Shown in pieces: positions 1 through 5,926 of a stretch of 17,310 bases of DNA. The notes under the pieces were generated by a model that did not search any database, had not been told where the DNA came from, and saw only the letters and a list, made by a program, of their open reading frames with translations. A program made the position numbers and the translations under genes. The stretch's first letter is position 1. Each line of letters starts with the position of its first letter. This stretch comes from Candidatus Agathobaculum merdigallinarum (lineage in GTDB: Bacteria; Bacillota; Clostridia; Oscillospirales; Butyricicoccaceae), in NCBI GenBank assembly GCA_019115425.1, contig DXDO01000093.1:1-17310 (forward strand). The letters run 5' to 3'.

Positions 1-36
1 AAAAACCATAAAAAACTCTTTTCTTTCCAACTTTTT

Positions 37-46
37 ATGCTATAAT
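37..46 (+). promoter_or_regulatory. Extended -10 promoter of the HPr-like gene
   Basis: A perfect TATAAT lies at 41-46 with an upstream TG at 38-39, giving TGCTATAAT, an extended -10 of the vegetative sigma type. The -35 position (about 18-23) is poor, which fits an extended -10 promoter. The coding start at 97 lies about 45 nt downstream of the expected transcription start. Confidence 0.65.
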
Positions 47-96
47 GATAGCTGAAAGAGATTTTATTGTTTTATGAACATCAGGAGGTATGTATT

Positions 97-336
97 ATGA
101 CCAGAGGCATCCGTGTAAAGAATACGGACGATATTCAGAAGATCAACAAAATCGTGACCAAGTACCCCTATGATATTTGGATTCACGGCAAAAGCGGCAT
201 GGTAGACGCCAAGAGCCTGCTCGGCATGTTCCTGCTGTCGCTCAACGAGCCGCTCCAGATCGTGCTGGAGGACGATGTGGACGCAACTGCGCTGTTTAAG
301 GATCTGGCGGATTATCTGGAGATCGACGACGACTGA
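97..336 (+). CDS. HPr-like protein lacking the phosphorylatable histidine
   Basis: A 79-residue protein of HPr size (about 85-88 usual). The start is ATG 97, placed 7 nt after AGGAGGT (83-89); an in-frame TTG at 67 has no such site. The stretch GKSGMVDAKSLLGMFLL (residues 31-47) matches the HPr segment around regulatory Ser46, so Ser40 is the equivalent serine. The ARPA loop that carries the PTS-phosphorylated His15 is absent: residues 8-20 read KNTDDIQKINKIV, and the only histidine is H30 in a beta strand. Enzyme I-dependent phosphotransfer therefore looks impossible. Known Crh-type HPr relatives also lack this histidine and act through the serine in catabolite control; a similar regulatory role here is inference. 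No PTS gene lies nearby. The gene stands alone, transcribed towards a stem-loop-rich spacer. Confidence 0.8.
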   Translation: MTRGIRVKNTDDIQKINKIVTKYPYDIWIHGKSGMVDAKSLLGMFLLSLNEPLQIVLEDDVDATALFKDLADYLEIDDD

Positions 337-402
337 TCCGATGCAGGGTTCATCCCGCATCGAGTGATATCCCGCTGTCGGGCAACCATTATTGTAAAAC
401 AA

Positions 403-434
403 GGGGGCACAGGATTTCCATTCCTGTGCCCCTT
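403..434 (+). terminator. Stem-loop, copy 1 of a duplicated hairpin; likely terminator of the HPr-like gene
   Basis: The arms GGGGGCACAGGA (403-414) and TCCTGTGCCCC (422-432) enclose a 7-nt loop (415-421). It starts 67 nt after the HPr-like stop codon. Only TT follows on the plus strand; on the minus strand it is followed by CTTGTTTTAC. The same hairpin recurs at 704-734. Confidence 0.6.
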
Positions 435-435
435 G

Positions 436-498
436 GAGACTGTTCAAAAAACATAGTTTTTTGAACAGTCTCTCGATCGGAACCACGCTTCCGATCGA
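436..498. repeat. Two abutting perfect inverted repeats
   Basis: The first has 17-nt arms: GAGACTGTTCAAAAAAC (436-452), ATA, then its exact complement at 456-472. The second begins at the next base: TCGATCGGAA (473-482), six bases, then TTCCGATCGA (489-498). Neither has a classical T-run. Together with the flanking hairpins they form a tight series of palindromes with no reading frame worth calling. Confidence 0.75.
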
Positions 499-553
499 AT
501 TTGCCGATGACTGCGCGCGCCTTTCAGGCAGCCCGTAGGCCACTAACCTTATT

Positions 554-574
554 TGCCGCTTTGCGGCATTTTAA
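554..574 (+). terminator. Small GC hairpin followed by TTTT
   Basis: TGCCGC (554-559), loop TTT, GCGGCA (563-568), then TTTTAA. It has the shape of a weak intrinsic terminator on the plus strand. It may equally be one more member of the stem-loop series. Confidence 0.4.
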
Positions 575-598
575 TGAGTACACTTGCCATCGGTTTGT

Positions 599-680
599 AT
601 AAAAACTGAGATACAGGCTCCCAGTTTTTATGAAAATTGCGGCAAGCCGCAATTTTCTATTTCATGCGCGCTACGGCGCG
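599..680. repeat. Three consecutive stem-loops
   Basis: ATAAAAACTG (599-608) pairs with CAGTTTTTAT (622-631). Directly abutting, GAAAATTGCGGC (632-643) pairs perfectly with 646-657 across a 2-nt centre. After 9 nt, CGCGC (667-671) pairs with GCGCG (676-680) around TACG. The decamer CTACGGCGCG at 671-680 also occurs in the second stem-loop array at 7841-7850. Confidence 0.7.
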
Positions 681-703
681 AAGGACTTTTTTCGATAGAC
701 TGC

Positions 704-745
704 GGGGGCACAGGATTTCCATTCCTGTGCCCCCTTTCTGTTTTT
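704..745 (+). terminator. Stem-loop, copy 2 of the duplicated hairpin, followed by a T-rich tract
   Basis: GGGGGCACAGGA (704-715), loop TTTCCAT, TCCTGTGCCCCC (723-734), then TTTCTGTTTTT. Stem and loop are identical to 403-432 apart from one extra terminal base pair. The T-rich tail gives good terminator form on the plus strand. Confidence 0.6.
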
Positions 746-806
746 CAGCACCCATGCCGAACGTGTACGAAGGGCATGGAACCATCGGCCCCGCACTTCG
801 CTTTAT

Positions 807-829
807 GCCGCGCTGCAGGCGCGGCTTTT
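807..829. terminator. Hairpin between the spacer and the end of the GNAT gene
   Basis: GCCGCGC (807-813), loop TGCAG, GCGCGGC (819-825), followed by TTTT on the plus strand. It sits 2 nt beyond the GNAT stop codon on the minus strand, where ATAAAG rather than a T-run follows. It is a plausible end point for the minus-strand operon but has better terminator form in the plus direction. Confidence 0.5.
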
Positions 830-1574
830 ATTCTGCCGATTCGTAAACCGGATATGCGCCCGCGGGCCGGTAGCCCAGCGTCCGTGCGAGACGCGCCGAC
901 GCTTCATTTGCAGCATCCCACGAGGGGTGCAGCCCACGCTCCAGACAGTCCAGCATGAACGCCGCGGCACACGCACGCGCGAGACCGCGCCGGCGGTGCG
1001 CTGGATGGGTGTCGATCTCGATTTCCAGACCGTCCGGCCAGTCCGCGTAGCTGGATGCGCCGCACACCAGCGCGCCCTTTCGCAGCACGGCATACCCCGC
1101 GCCATGTGCGGCATACGCCTCCCACGTAGGATACTGCGAAACCAGATCGCGGCTCCACTCCTCCCGCACGGCCAAGCGATACAATCCCTCATCCATTCGC
1201 CGCAATTCATATGCTGCGGGCAGCGCGTCGGCAAACCTGTGCAGCAGCGCTGTGTCAAATGCATTACATTTGCAAAACGCATACCGCACCGACCGCCGCG
1301 CACGCGGAGCAGTCTGCTCGATCAGCGTGTCCCAATCCCGTGTCTGGGGAATCAGGATCGTGTATGGCCGTGTCTCCGCAGGCCGCCACGCGGCAACCGC
1401 CGCATCAGGTTTGCCCGCAAAAAAGCAGAAATCCCCCACGCGCACCTGCGCCGACCGATAATCTGCGTCTGCTATGGCATATCCCATACGTCCGGAAAGA
1501 TAGGCATACAGCATCCCCTCCTCCCAGCCGTCCAGCAGCGGCATCAGCATCGCCGGGTCGGAGACGCGAACCAT
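828..1574 (-). CDS. GNAT family N-acetyltransferase
   Basis: A 248-residue protein with a C-terminal acetyl-CoA-binding GNAT fold. IDTHPAHRRRGLAR (residues 187-200) is the motif A pyrophosphate loop (R/QxxGxG/A type), and WDAANEASARLARTLGYR (219-236) is motif B. The N-terminal half (1-120) is a family-specific extension like that in two-part GNAT acetyltransferases of Firmicutes. Substrate unknown. The start ATG (1574-1572) overlaps the stop of the upstream M24 peptidase as TGATG, which points to translational coupling; the frame is open upstream to 1877 but that part lies inside the peptidase gene. It is the last gene of the yqeG-aroQ operon. Confidence 0.85.
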   Translation of the reverse strand: MVRVSDPAMLMPLLDGWEEGMLYAYLSGRMGYAIADADYRSAQVRVGDFCFFAGKPDAAVAAWRPAETRPYTILIPQTRDWDTLIEQTAPRARRSVRYAFCKCNAFDTALLHRFADALPAAYELRRMDEGLYRLAVREEWSRDLVSQYPTWEAYAAHGAGYAVLRKGALVCGASSYADWPDGLEIEIDTHPAHRRRGLARACAAAFMLDCLERGLHPSWDAANEASARLARTLGYRPAGAYPVYESAE

Positions 1575-2638
1575 CACAAAACCATCAGCCCCTTGGGCGC
1601 TTCGGTCAGATCGATGCAGCCGTCTTCGATCACATACAGCATATCCTCGATGCGCACGCCGAACCGGCCCGGCAGATAGATGCCCGGCTCGGCCGTTACG
1701 ATCGAGCCCGCCGGCAGCTGCGCTTTCCCGCGCTGTCCCGCAGTCGGCGCTTCGTGGATCTCCAGCCCGACGCCATGGCCAAACCCGTGGCCGAACGCAT
1801 CGCCATAGCCTGCGTCCGCAATCACCCTGCGCGCGGCGGCGTCCACGTCCCTGCCGGTTACGCCCGCCTTGCAGCACGCGATGCCCGCGAGCTGGGCGTT
1901 CAGCACCGTGTCGTACACGGTCTGCATCTCGTCGGTCACATGGCCGACCGCGACCGTGCGCGTCATATCCGAGCAGTAGCCGTCCACGATGCAGCCGAAG
2001 TCCATGGTAACGAAATCGCCCGCCTGAATCTCTTTTTCAGTCGGCACGCCATGCGGCTTGGAAGTGTTCGCGCCCGACACCACGATCGGATCGAACGACA
2101 TGTTCTCCGCGCCGTAGTGCAGCATCAGATAGGTCAGCCGTGCAGCGATCTCCTTCTCGGTCGCGCCCACCTTGATGTCGTTCAGCACTTCCTCGAGCGC
2201 CTGCTCGGCGATGCGCTGGGCGGCGACGATCTTGCCGACTTCGTCGTCCTCCTTACAGATGCGCAGCCGCTCCACACCGTCCTCCAGTCGAACGACGGTC
2301 GCGTGCAGCGCGGATGACCAGGACATATATTCCGCATAGGTGAGCATTTTGTCCTCCAATGCGATTTCTTTCACGCCGTCCTGCCCGATCAGTTCGTTGA
2401 CAGCCGCGGTGTAGCTTTGACCCCCGCCGATCTCGCGCACCTCAAATTCCGTGACCGCAGCGCGCGCCGCCTCGACATAGCGGAAGTCTGTGTAAAACAC
2501 CGCCTGCTTTGCGGAAAGATAGACCACGCCCGCAGTCGAGTGAAATCCGGTCGCATAGCGGCGGCTGATCTCACTGGTCAGCACCAGCGCGTCATACGGC
2601 GCTTCCAACAGCATACGCTGCAATTCGTTTCGTTTCAT
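1574..2638 (-). CDS. M24 family Xaa-Pro aminopeptidase-type metallopeptidase
   Basis: A 354-residue protein with a creatinase-like N-terminal domain (1-130) and a pita-bread M24 domain (135-354). The five expected metal ligands are visible: D213 (TMDFG), D224 (CSDMTRT), H288 (GHGFGHGVG), E317 (TAEPG) and E331 (RIEDM). It should remove N-terminal residues preceding proline, in the cytosol, with Mn or Co in the dinuclear site. It lies 10 nt downstream of aroQ, the same order as yqhS-yqhT in Bacillus, where yqhT is followed by efp; here a GNAT gene takes the efp position. The SD is moderate (GAGGCGG). Confidence 0.93.
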   Translation of the reverse strand: MKRNELQRMLLEAPYDALVLTSEISRRYATGFHSTAGVVYLSAKQAVFYTDFRYVEAARAAVTEFEVREIGGGQSYTAAVNELIGQDGVKEIALEDKMLTYAEYMSWSSALHATVVRLEDGVERLRICKEDDEVGKIVAAQRIAEQALEEVLNDIKVGATEKEIAARLTYLMLHYGAENMSFDPIVVSGANTSKPHGVPTEKEIQAGDFVTMDFGCIVDGYCSDMTRTVAVGHVTDEMQTVYDTVLNAQLAGIACCKAGVTGRDVDAAARRVIADAGYGDAFGHGFGHGVGLEIHEAPTAGQRGKAQLPAGSIVTAEPGIYLPGRFGVRIEDMLYVIEDGCIDLTEAPKGLMVL

Positions 2639-2648
2639 ATAAACCGCC

Positions 2649-3083
2649 TCACCCGATAATTGCCTTGACCGCGTCCACGGCCAACAGGTAGCTGTGCTTG
2701 CCGAATCCCGCGATCACACCCGCGCACACCGGCCCAATGACCGATTTGTGCCGGAATTCCTCGCGCGCGTGTACGTTGGACATGTGTACCTCCACGCAGG
2801 GCAGGCGCACCGCCGCGATCGCGTCACGGATCGCATAGCTGTAATGCGTGTATGCGCCCGCGTTGATGATGATCGCGTCGCATTCCTCGCGCGCGGCGTG
2901 GATGCGGTCGATCAGCGCGCCCTCCGAGTTGGACTGGAATACCGAACATTCCATGCCGAGACGCTCGCACTTGGTCACAACCTCGGCGTTGATCACAGCA
3001 AGCGTGTCCGAGCCATAGATACCCGGTTCGCGCAGGCCGGTCAGGTTGAGGTTGGGTCCGTGGATCAGCAGCACTTTTTTCAT
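2649..3083 (-). CDS. aroQ: Type II 3-dehydroquinate dehydratase
   Basis: A 144-residue protein, normal for the dodecameric type II enzyme that converts 3-dehydroquinate to 3-dehydroshikimate in the shikimate pathway. Conserved elements are GPNLNLTGLREPGIYG (9-24) with R18 and catalytic Y23 in the flexible lid, EGALIDRIH (54-62), NAGAYTHYSYAIRDA (74-88) with N74, EVHMSNVHAREEFR (98-111) with H100 and R111. The start ATG overlaps the stop of the upstream TIM-barrel gene (ATGA), indicating coupling. Confidence 0.97.
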   Translation of the reverse strand: MKKVLLIHGPNLNLTGLREPGIYGSDTLAVINAEVVTKCERLGMECSVFQSNSEGALIDRIHAAREECDAIIINAGAYTHYSYAIRDAIAAVRLPCVEVHMSNVHAREEFRHKSVIGPVCAGVIAGFGKHSYLLAVDAVKAIIG

Positions 3084-3940
3084 TTTCCTGTCTCCTTTTT
3101 ATATTGTTCCATCATGGTTACCGCATCCTCGGCTTGTGTGCCGGCGGATTCGCAGATAAAGGTCGGCGCATAGCCGCGCGCCGCGCATTCCTGCGCGACC
3201 GGCAGGAAATCCGGCCCGTACTCGGTATCGGCAAAGGTCAGGTGGCGCACCTCTCCTTTGTCGTTGTATTCAATATGGGAAAAATGCGCGTGCATGATGC
3301 GGGTGCGCTCGACGCCGATGGTGTTTTCCATCAAGTCGAACAGGCGCGCGACGTCCTCCCGCGTGGACATGCCGCCGCCCGTGCGGCAGTTGAGATGTCC
3401 GAAGTCGATGCAGGGCAGCAGGCGGTCGTCCGCTGCAACCAGCGCGCAGACCTCCTCCGCCGAGCCGAGCACGCTTTTTTTGCCCATCGTCTCGAGACAG
3501 ACCGTGCAGCCGGTCAGATGCGCCTCGTCCAGCGCGCGCAAAATGTTTTTGACGTTTTCATGCGAATTGCGCATCGCGCGCTCGCGCGTCAGCTTACCCT
3601 GTCCGCCGCAGTGCACCACCATGCGCGCGGCGCCCAGCGGCACGGCAAGGCGCGCGGTTTCCAGCACATAGCCGACGTTCTTTTCCATCCGCTCGCTCTC
3701 CTCGGACGAAAGATTGATGAAGTACGGCGCATGAATACTCATCTGGACGCCGTTTTCACGCGCCGCTGCGCCAATTCTAAGCGCGGTCTCCTCCCCGCAG
3801 CGCACGCCGCGGCCGCACTGATATTCAAACGCGGTCAGCCCCTTGGCGGCGAGCCACGCGGGTGCGTCCTCGCTCTTTTTATAGCCTTCCGCGGCAAAGG
3901 ATTCCGAGTTGCCCGCGGGGCCGAACTTTGCTTCACTCAT
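3080..3940 (-). CDS. Endonuclease IV-like TIM-barrel metal-binding protein
   Basis: A 286-residue protein of the AP endonuclease family 2 (Nfo-like) TIM barrel, similar in size to endonuclease IV (about 280). Likely metal ligands by comparison with E. coli Nfo: H70 (SIHAPYF), H110 (VVHCG), E150 (CLETMG), D179 and H182 (IDFGH), H217/H219 (HAHFS), H233 and E264 (CESAG). The Asp of the Nfo DxH pair appears replaced by V231 (VRH). Such proteins are often annotated as deoxyribonuclease IV but could be sugar-phosphate isomerases; the actual substrate is uncertain. Start chosen at ATG 3940, with GAGGG 7-12 nt upstream and an 8-nt overlap with the HAD gene, rather than an upstream in-frame ATG inside the HAD gene. 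Confidence 0.85.
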   Translation of the reverse strand: MSEAKFGPAGNSESFAAEGYKKSEDAPAWLAAKGLTAFEYQCGRGVRCGEETALRIGAAARENGVQMSIHAPYFINLSSEESERMEKNVGYVLETARLAVPLGAARMVVHCGGQGKLTRERAMRNSHENVKNILRALDEAHLTGCTVCLETMGKKSVLGSAEEVCALVAADDRLLPCIDFGHLNCRTGGGMSTREDVARLFDLMENTIGVERTRIMHAHFSHIEYNDKGEVRHLTFADTEYGPDFLPVAQECAARGYAPTFICESAGTQAEDAVTMMEQYKKETGK

Positions 3941-4445
3941 GGCGCGCCCTCGCTTCCATCCGGTGCTTGCCGCGCTCGATGAACCCGCGCTCGATCTGAT
4001 AGCGCACATTCACCCAGAAAAAGCGGCGGTCCAGCGTCTGCACATAGCAGGTCAGCGCGCCCATGCGGTTGCCGCCGAATACATCGGTAAAAATCTGGTC
4101 GCCCACCACAGCGATCTGGGACAGCGGCAGCCCCAGCCGCTCTGCCGCGCGGCGGAAGCCCGCGGAAAACGGCTTGCACGCACGGCAGATGAAATCCACG
4201 CCGAGCGCCCTGCAGAATTTGCCCACGCGCGCCTCTCGGTTGTTGGAAAACACCAGCACTTTCAGCCCCGCGTCGTGCAGCGTGCGCACGAACGGCGAGA
4301 GTTTTTCCGGCGGCAGTGCCGCTTTATGCGAGGCCATCGTGCCGTCCAGATCGATCAGCACGCCGCGCACGCCGTTCTTCTCCAGCAGAGCCGGGGTAAT
4401 ATCGTAAATCGAGTCGAAAACATAATCGGGTATCAGCTTGCTCAT
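3933..4445 (-). CDS. yqeG: YqeG family HAD-IIIA phosphatase
   Basis: A 170-residue HAD hydrolase. Motif I is IDLDGT with D32 nucleophile and D34 acid/base, motif II is VFSNN (S67), the conserved lysine is K91 in ACKPF, and motif III is VVGDQIFTDVFGGNR (113-127), a hallmark of the YqeG family. This family includes the yeast Gep4 phosphatidylglycerophosphate phosphatase, so lipid phosphate dephosphorylation is a reasonable but unproven role. The start ATG 4445 follows AGGAG by 8 nt. It is the first gene of the five-gene minus-strand operon. Confidence 0.9.
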   Translation of the reverse strand: MSKLIPDYVFDSIYDITPALLEKNGVRGVLIDLDGTMASHKAALPPEKLSPFVRTLHDAGLKVLVFSNNREARVGKFCRALGVDFICRACKPFSAGFRRAAERLGLPLSQIAVVGDQIFTDVFGGNRMGALTCYVQTLDRRFFWVNVRYQIERGFIERGKHRMEARARHE

Positions 4446-4569
4446 TCATTCACTCCTGCGTTCTCACTTTAGCAGATGCCACATATAGTGTAATAGAATT
4501 TGTCCAAAAAGTCCAGAGCGGCAACGCACAATCCGCCGTGCGCGCCGCCCAAGCACAAGGGAGTCGATC

Positions 4570-5343
4570 ATGATGGTATATACGAAAAATCTGGTTCTGG
4601 TATGCACCGGCCGCGATGCGGTACGCGCGGCCAAACAGGGGATGCCCGTGCTGCATCTCTGCCTCAGTATCACACCTTCGGGCGCATTGCAGCGCCTTCA
4701 GCTCCCCACTTCCGAAACACGCTGCCTGCTGGGTCTTTGTGACCCGCCGCGCGATCTTGTGGACTGTAATGCAGACAGGCTTGCCTCAGACCTGGTGTTT
4801 GAGGCGCGGCGCACAGGCGCCCCCGGCGTGTTTGCGGACTTCGAGCATGACACGCCGCAGAGCCGCCGGCTCCTTGCGGCATTCGACCGGGCGCTGCACG
4901 AAGCGGACATCCCGTTTTATGTCCCGCTCGCCTGCGGGCGCGCGCTGACGCATGCCGTCCTCACCACGCCGACCGCGCTTTCCGGCGGCAGCCTGACCGC
5001 ATATATTTCCTCTTTGCAGGGGATCTACGGCGCGGCGCGCATCGCGGCGTTTTTGCAGCCGATCTCACAGGATTTCACCCTGCCTTCCGACACGCCGAAC
5101 GGCAAATCGCTCACGCAGACCGAGCGCGAAAACCTGCTCGCGCGCACCGGCTCACAGACCTTTTTCTCGCGCGAGCTCTGCGCCAAATACTTTACCTATA
5201 CCGACAGTGACGGCCACGCGCATTTCGTATTGTATGACGACCCTTCCACGCTGGAAGCCAAGCTCGCGCAGCTCGCGGGCTGCGGCGTGCAGACCGTGTT
5301 CGCGCTGTTTCCGGATGCCGCTGGGCTTATGAATCCGTCGTGA
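4570..5343 (+). CDS. GH18-like TIM-barrel protein, no signal peptide
   Basis: A 257-residue protein not confidently assigned. GVFADFEHD (86-94) resembles the catalytic strand of GH18 enzymes (DxxDxDxE), with D90 and E92 in the DxE positions but the first Asp missing. The C-terminal part, LYDDPSTLEAKLAQLAGCGV (about 226-245) then VFALFPD, resembles the last barrel strands of YaaH/GH18 proteins. No signal peptide or membrane segment is visible, which is odd for a peptidoglycan- or chitin-acting hydrolase; a cytosolic role or spore-compartment role are options. AAGGGAG (4557-4563) is 6 nt before ATG 4570 and 9 nt before ATG 4573. It diverges from the yqeG operon and overlaps the 3' end of ybaK by 17 bp. 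Confidence 0.7.
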   Translation: MMVYTKNLVLVCTGRDAVRAAKQGMPVLHLCLSITPSGALQRLQLPTSETRCLLGLCDPPRDLVDCNADRLASDLVFEARRTGAPGVFADFEHDTPQSRRLLAAFDRALHEADIPFYVPLACGRALTHAVLTTPTALSGGSLTAYISSLQGIYGAARIAAFLQPISQDFTLPSDTPNGKSLTQTERENLLARTGSQTFFSRELCAKYFTYTDSDGHAHFVLYDDPSTLEAKLAQLAGCGVQTVFALFPDAAGLMNPS

Positions 5344-5809
5344 TCGGGGCGGTTTTGGCGCGCACAAGGCCGATCAGGTCAGCGGGTGCGCACTCGATCT
5401 GATAGCCGATCTTGCCTGCTGAAACGATAACGGACGGCAGTTTGTCCACACTCGCGTCAAACACGGTCGGAAACGCCTTTTTCATGCCCACCGGCGAGCA
5501 GCCGCCGCGCACATAGCCGGTCAGCCCGAGAAGTTCCTTGACATGTACCAGTTCGACCGACTTCTCCCCTGCCGCTTTGGCTGCTTTTTTCAGATCCAGC
5601 TCCTTTGCCACCGGAATGACAAACACATGATAGCCGCCCGATTTGCCGCGCGCGACCAGCGTCTTGAACACCTGCTCTACATTCTGCCCTAACAGCTGCG
5701 CAACAGTCACGCCGTCCACCGCTTCCTTGCCGTGCGGATATTCGTGCGCGGTGTAGGCAATCTTATGCTGCTCCAGCACGCGCATCACATTGGTTTTATC
5801 CAAAGCCAT
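5327..5809 (-). CDS. ybaK: Cys-tRNA(Pro)/YbaK-EbsC family deacylase
   Basis: A 160-residue YbaK/EbsC domain protein. VEQVFKTLV carries the invariant lysine (K49), and GYVRGGCSPVGMKK (about 98-111) is the second family signature. YbaK hydrolyses mischarged Cys-tRNA(Pro), acting in trans to prolyl-tRNA synthetase to protect translation. The start ATG 5809 is preceded by GGGAGCGAG. It has its own promoter (5841-5869) and ends convergently with, and 17 bp inside, the GH18-like gene. Confidence 0.95.
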   Translation of the reverse strand: MALDKTNVMRVLEQHKIAYTAHEYPHGKEAVDGVTVAQLLGQNVEQVFKTLVARGKSGGYHVFVIPVAKELDLKKAAKAAGEKSVELVHVKELLGLTGYVRGGCSPVGMKKAFPTVFDASVDKLPSVIVSAGKIGYQIECAPADLIGLVRAKTAPITTDS

Positions 5810-5840
5810 TTTCTCGCTCCCATCTGCGTTTTATACAGAT

Positions 5841-5869
5841 ATTATATCTTTCTTTTGTGCAATAAGCAA
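5841..5869 (-). promoter_or_regulatory. ybaK promoter
   Basis: On the minus strand TTGCTT (5869-5864) and TATAAT (5846-5841) are separated by 17 bp. The predicted start lies about 25 nt upstream of the ybaK ATG. Confidence 0.75.
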
Positions 5870-5878
5870 GAAATATCA

Positions 5879-5911
5879 AAAGGGTTCCTCCGGCCGGAGG
5901 AACCCCTTTTT
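5879..5911. terminator. Bidirectional terminator after the SLH protein gene
   Basis: A perfect palindrome GGGTTCCTCCGG (5882-5893) / CCGGAGGAACCC (5894-5905), flanked by AAAA on the left and CTTTTT on the right, so T-runs follow it on both strands. On the minus strand it lies 16 nt after the SLH gene stop, insulating ybaK. Confidence 0.85.
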
Positions 5912-5926
5912 CTCTATGGACACGCG

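Noticed and set aside
436..498. Insertion-sequence ends or a MITE at the abutting palindromes
   Set aside because: No flanking target-site duplication or paired terminal repeats could be identified, so mobility is only raised as a possibility.
64..543. A 159-codon minus-strand open frame over the HPr-like gene and the first stem-loops
   Set aside because: It is antisense to a well-supported gene with an ideal RBS, has no family features, and crosses several palindromes.
403..734. CRISPR-like array in the repeat-rich spacer
   Set aside because: The repeats are palindromes of different sequence and irregular spacing; there is no constant direct repeat with unique spacers and no cas genes.
1575..1877. 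N-terminal extension of the GNAT gene to an upstream start
   Set aside because: The extension lies inside the peptidase gene in another frame and reads as low-complexity Arg/Gly; the TGATG overlap start is standard coupling.
1211..2317. A 368-codon plus-strand open frame antisense to the GNAT and M24 peptidase genes
   Set aside because: No RBS, no motifs, fully covered by genes with conserved catalytic residues on the other strand.
4446..4569. Divergent promoters between yqeG and the GH18-like gene
   Set aside because: TATATG (minus) and TAATAG (plus) resemble -10 elements, but neither has a convincing -35 at proper spacing, so no call was made.
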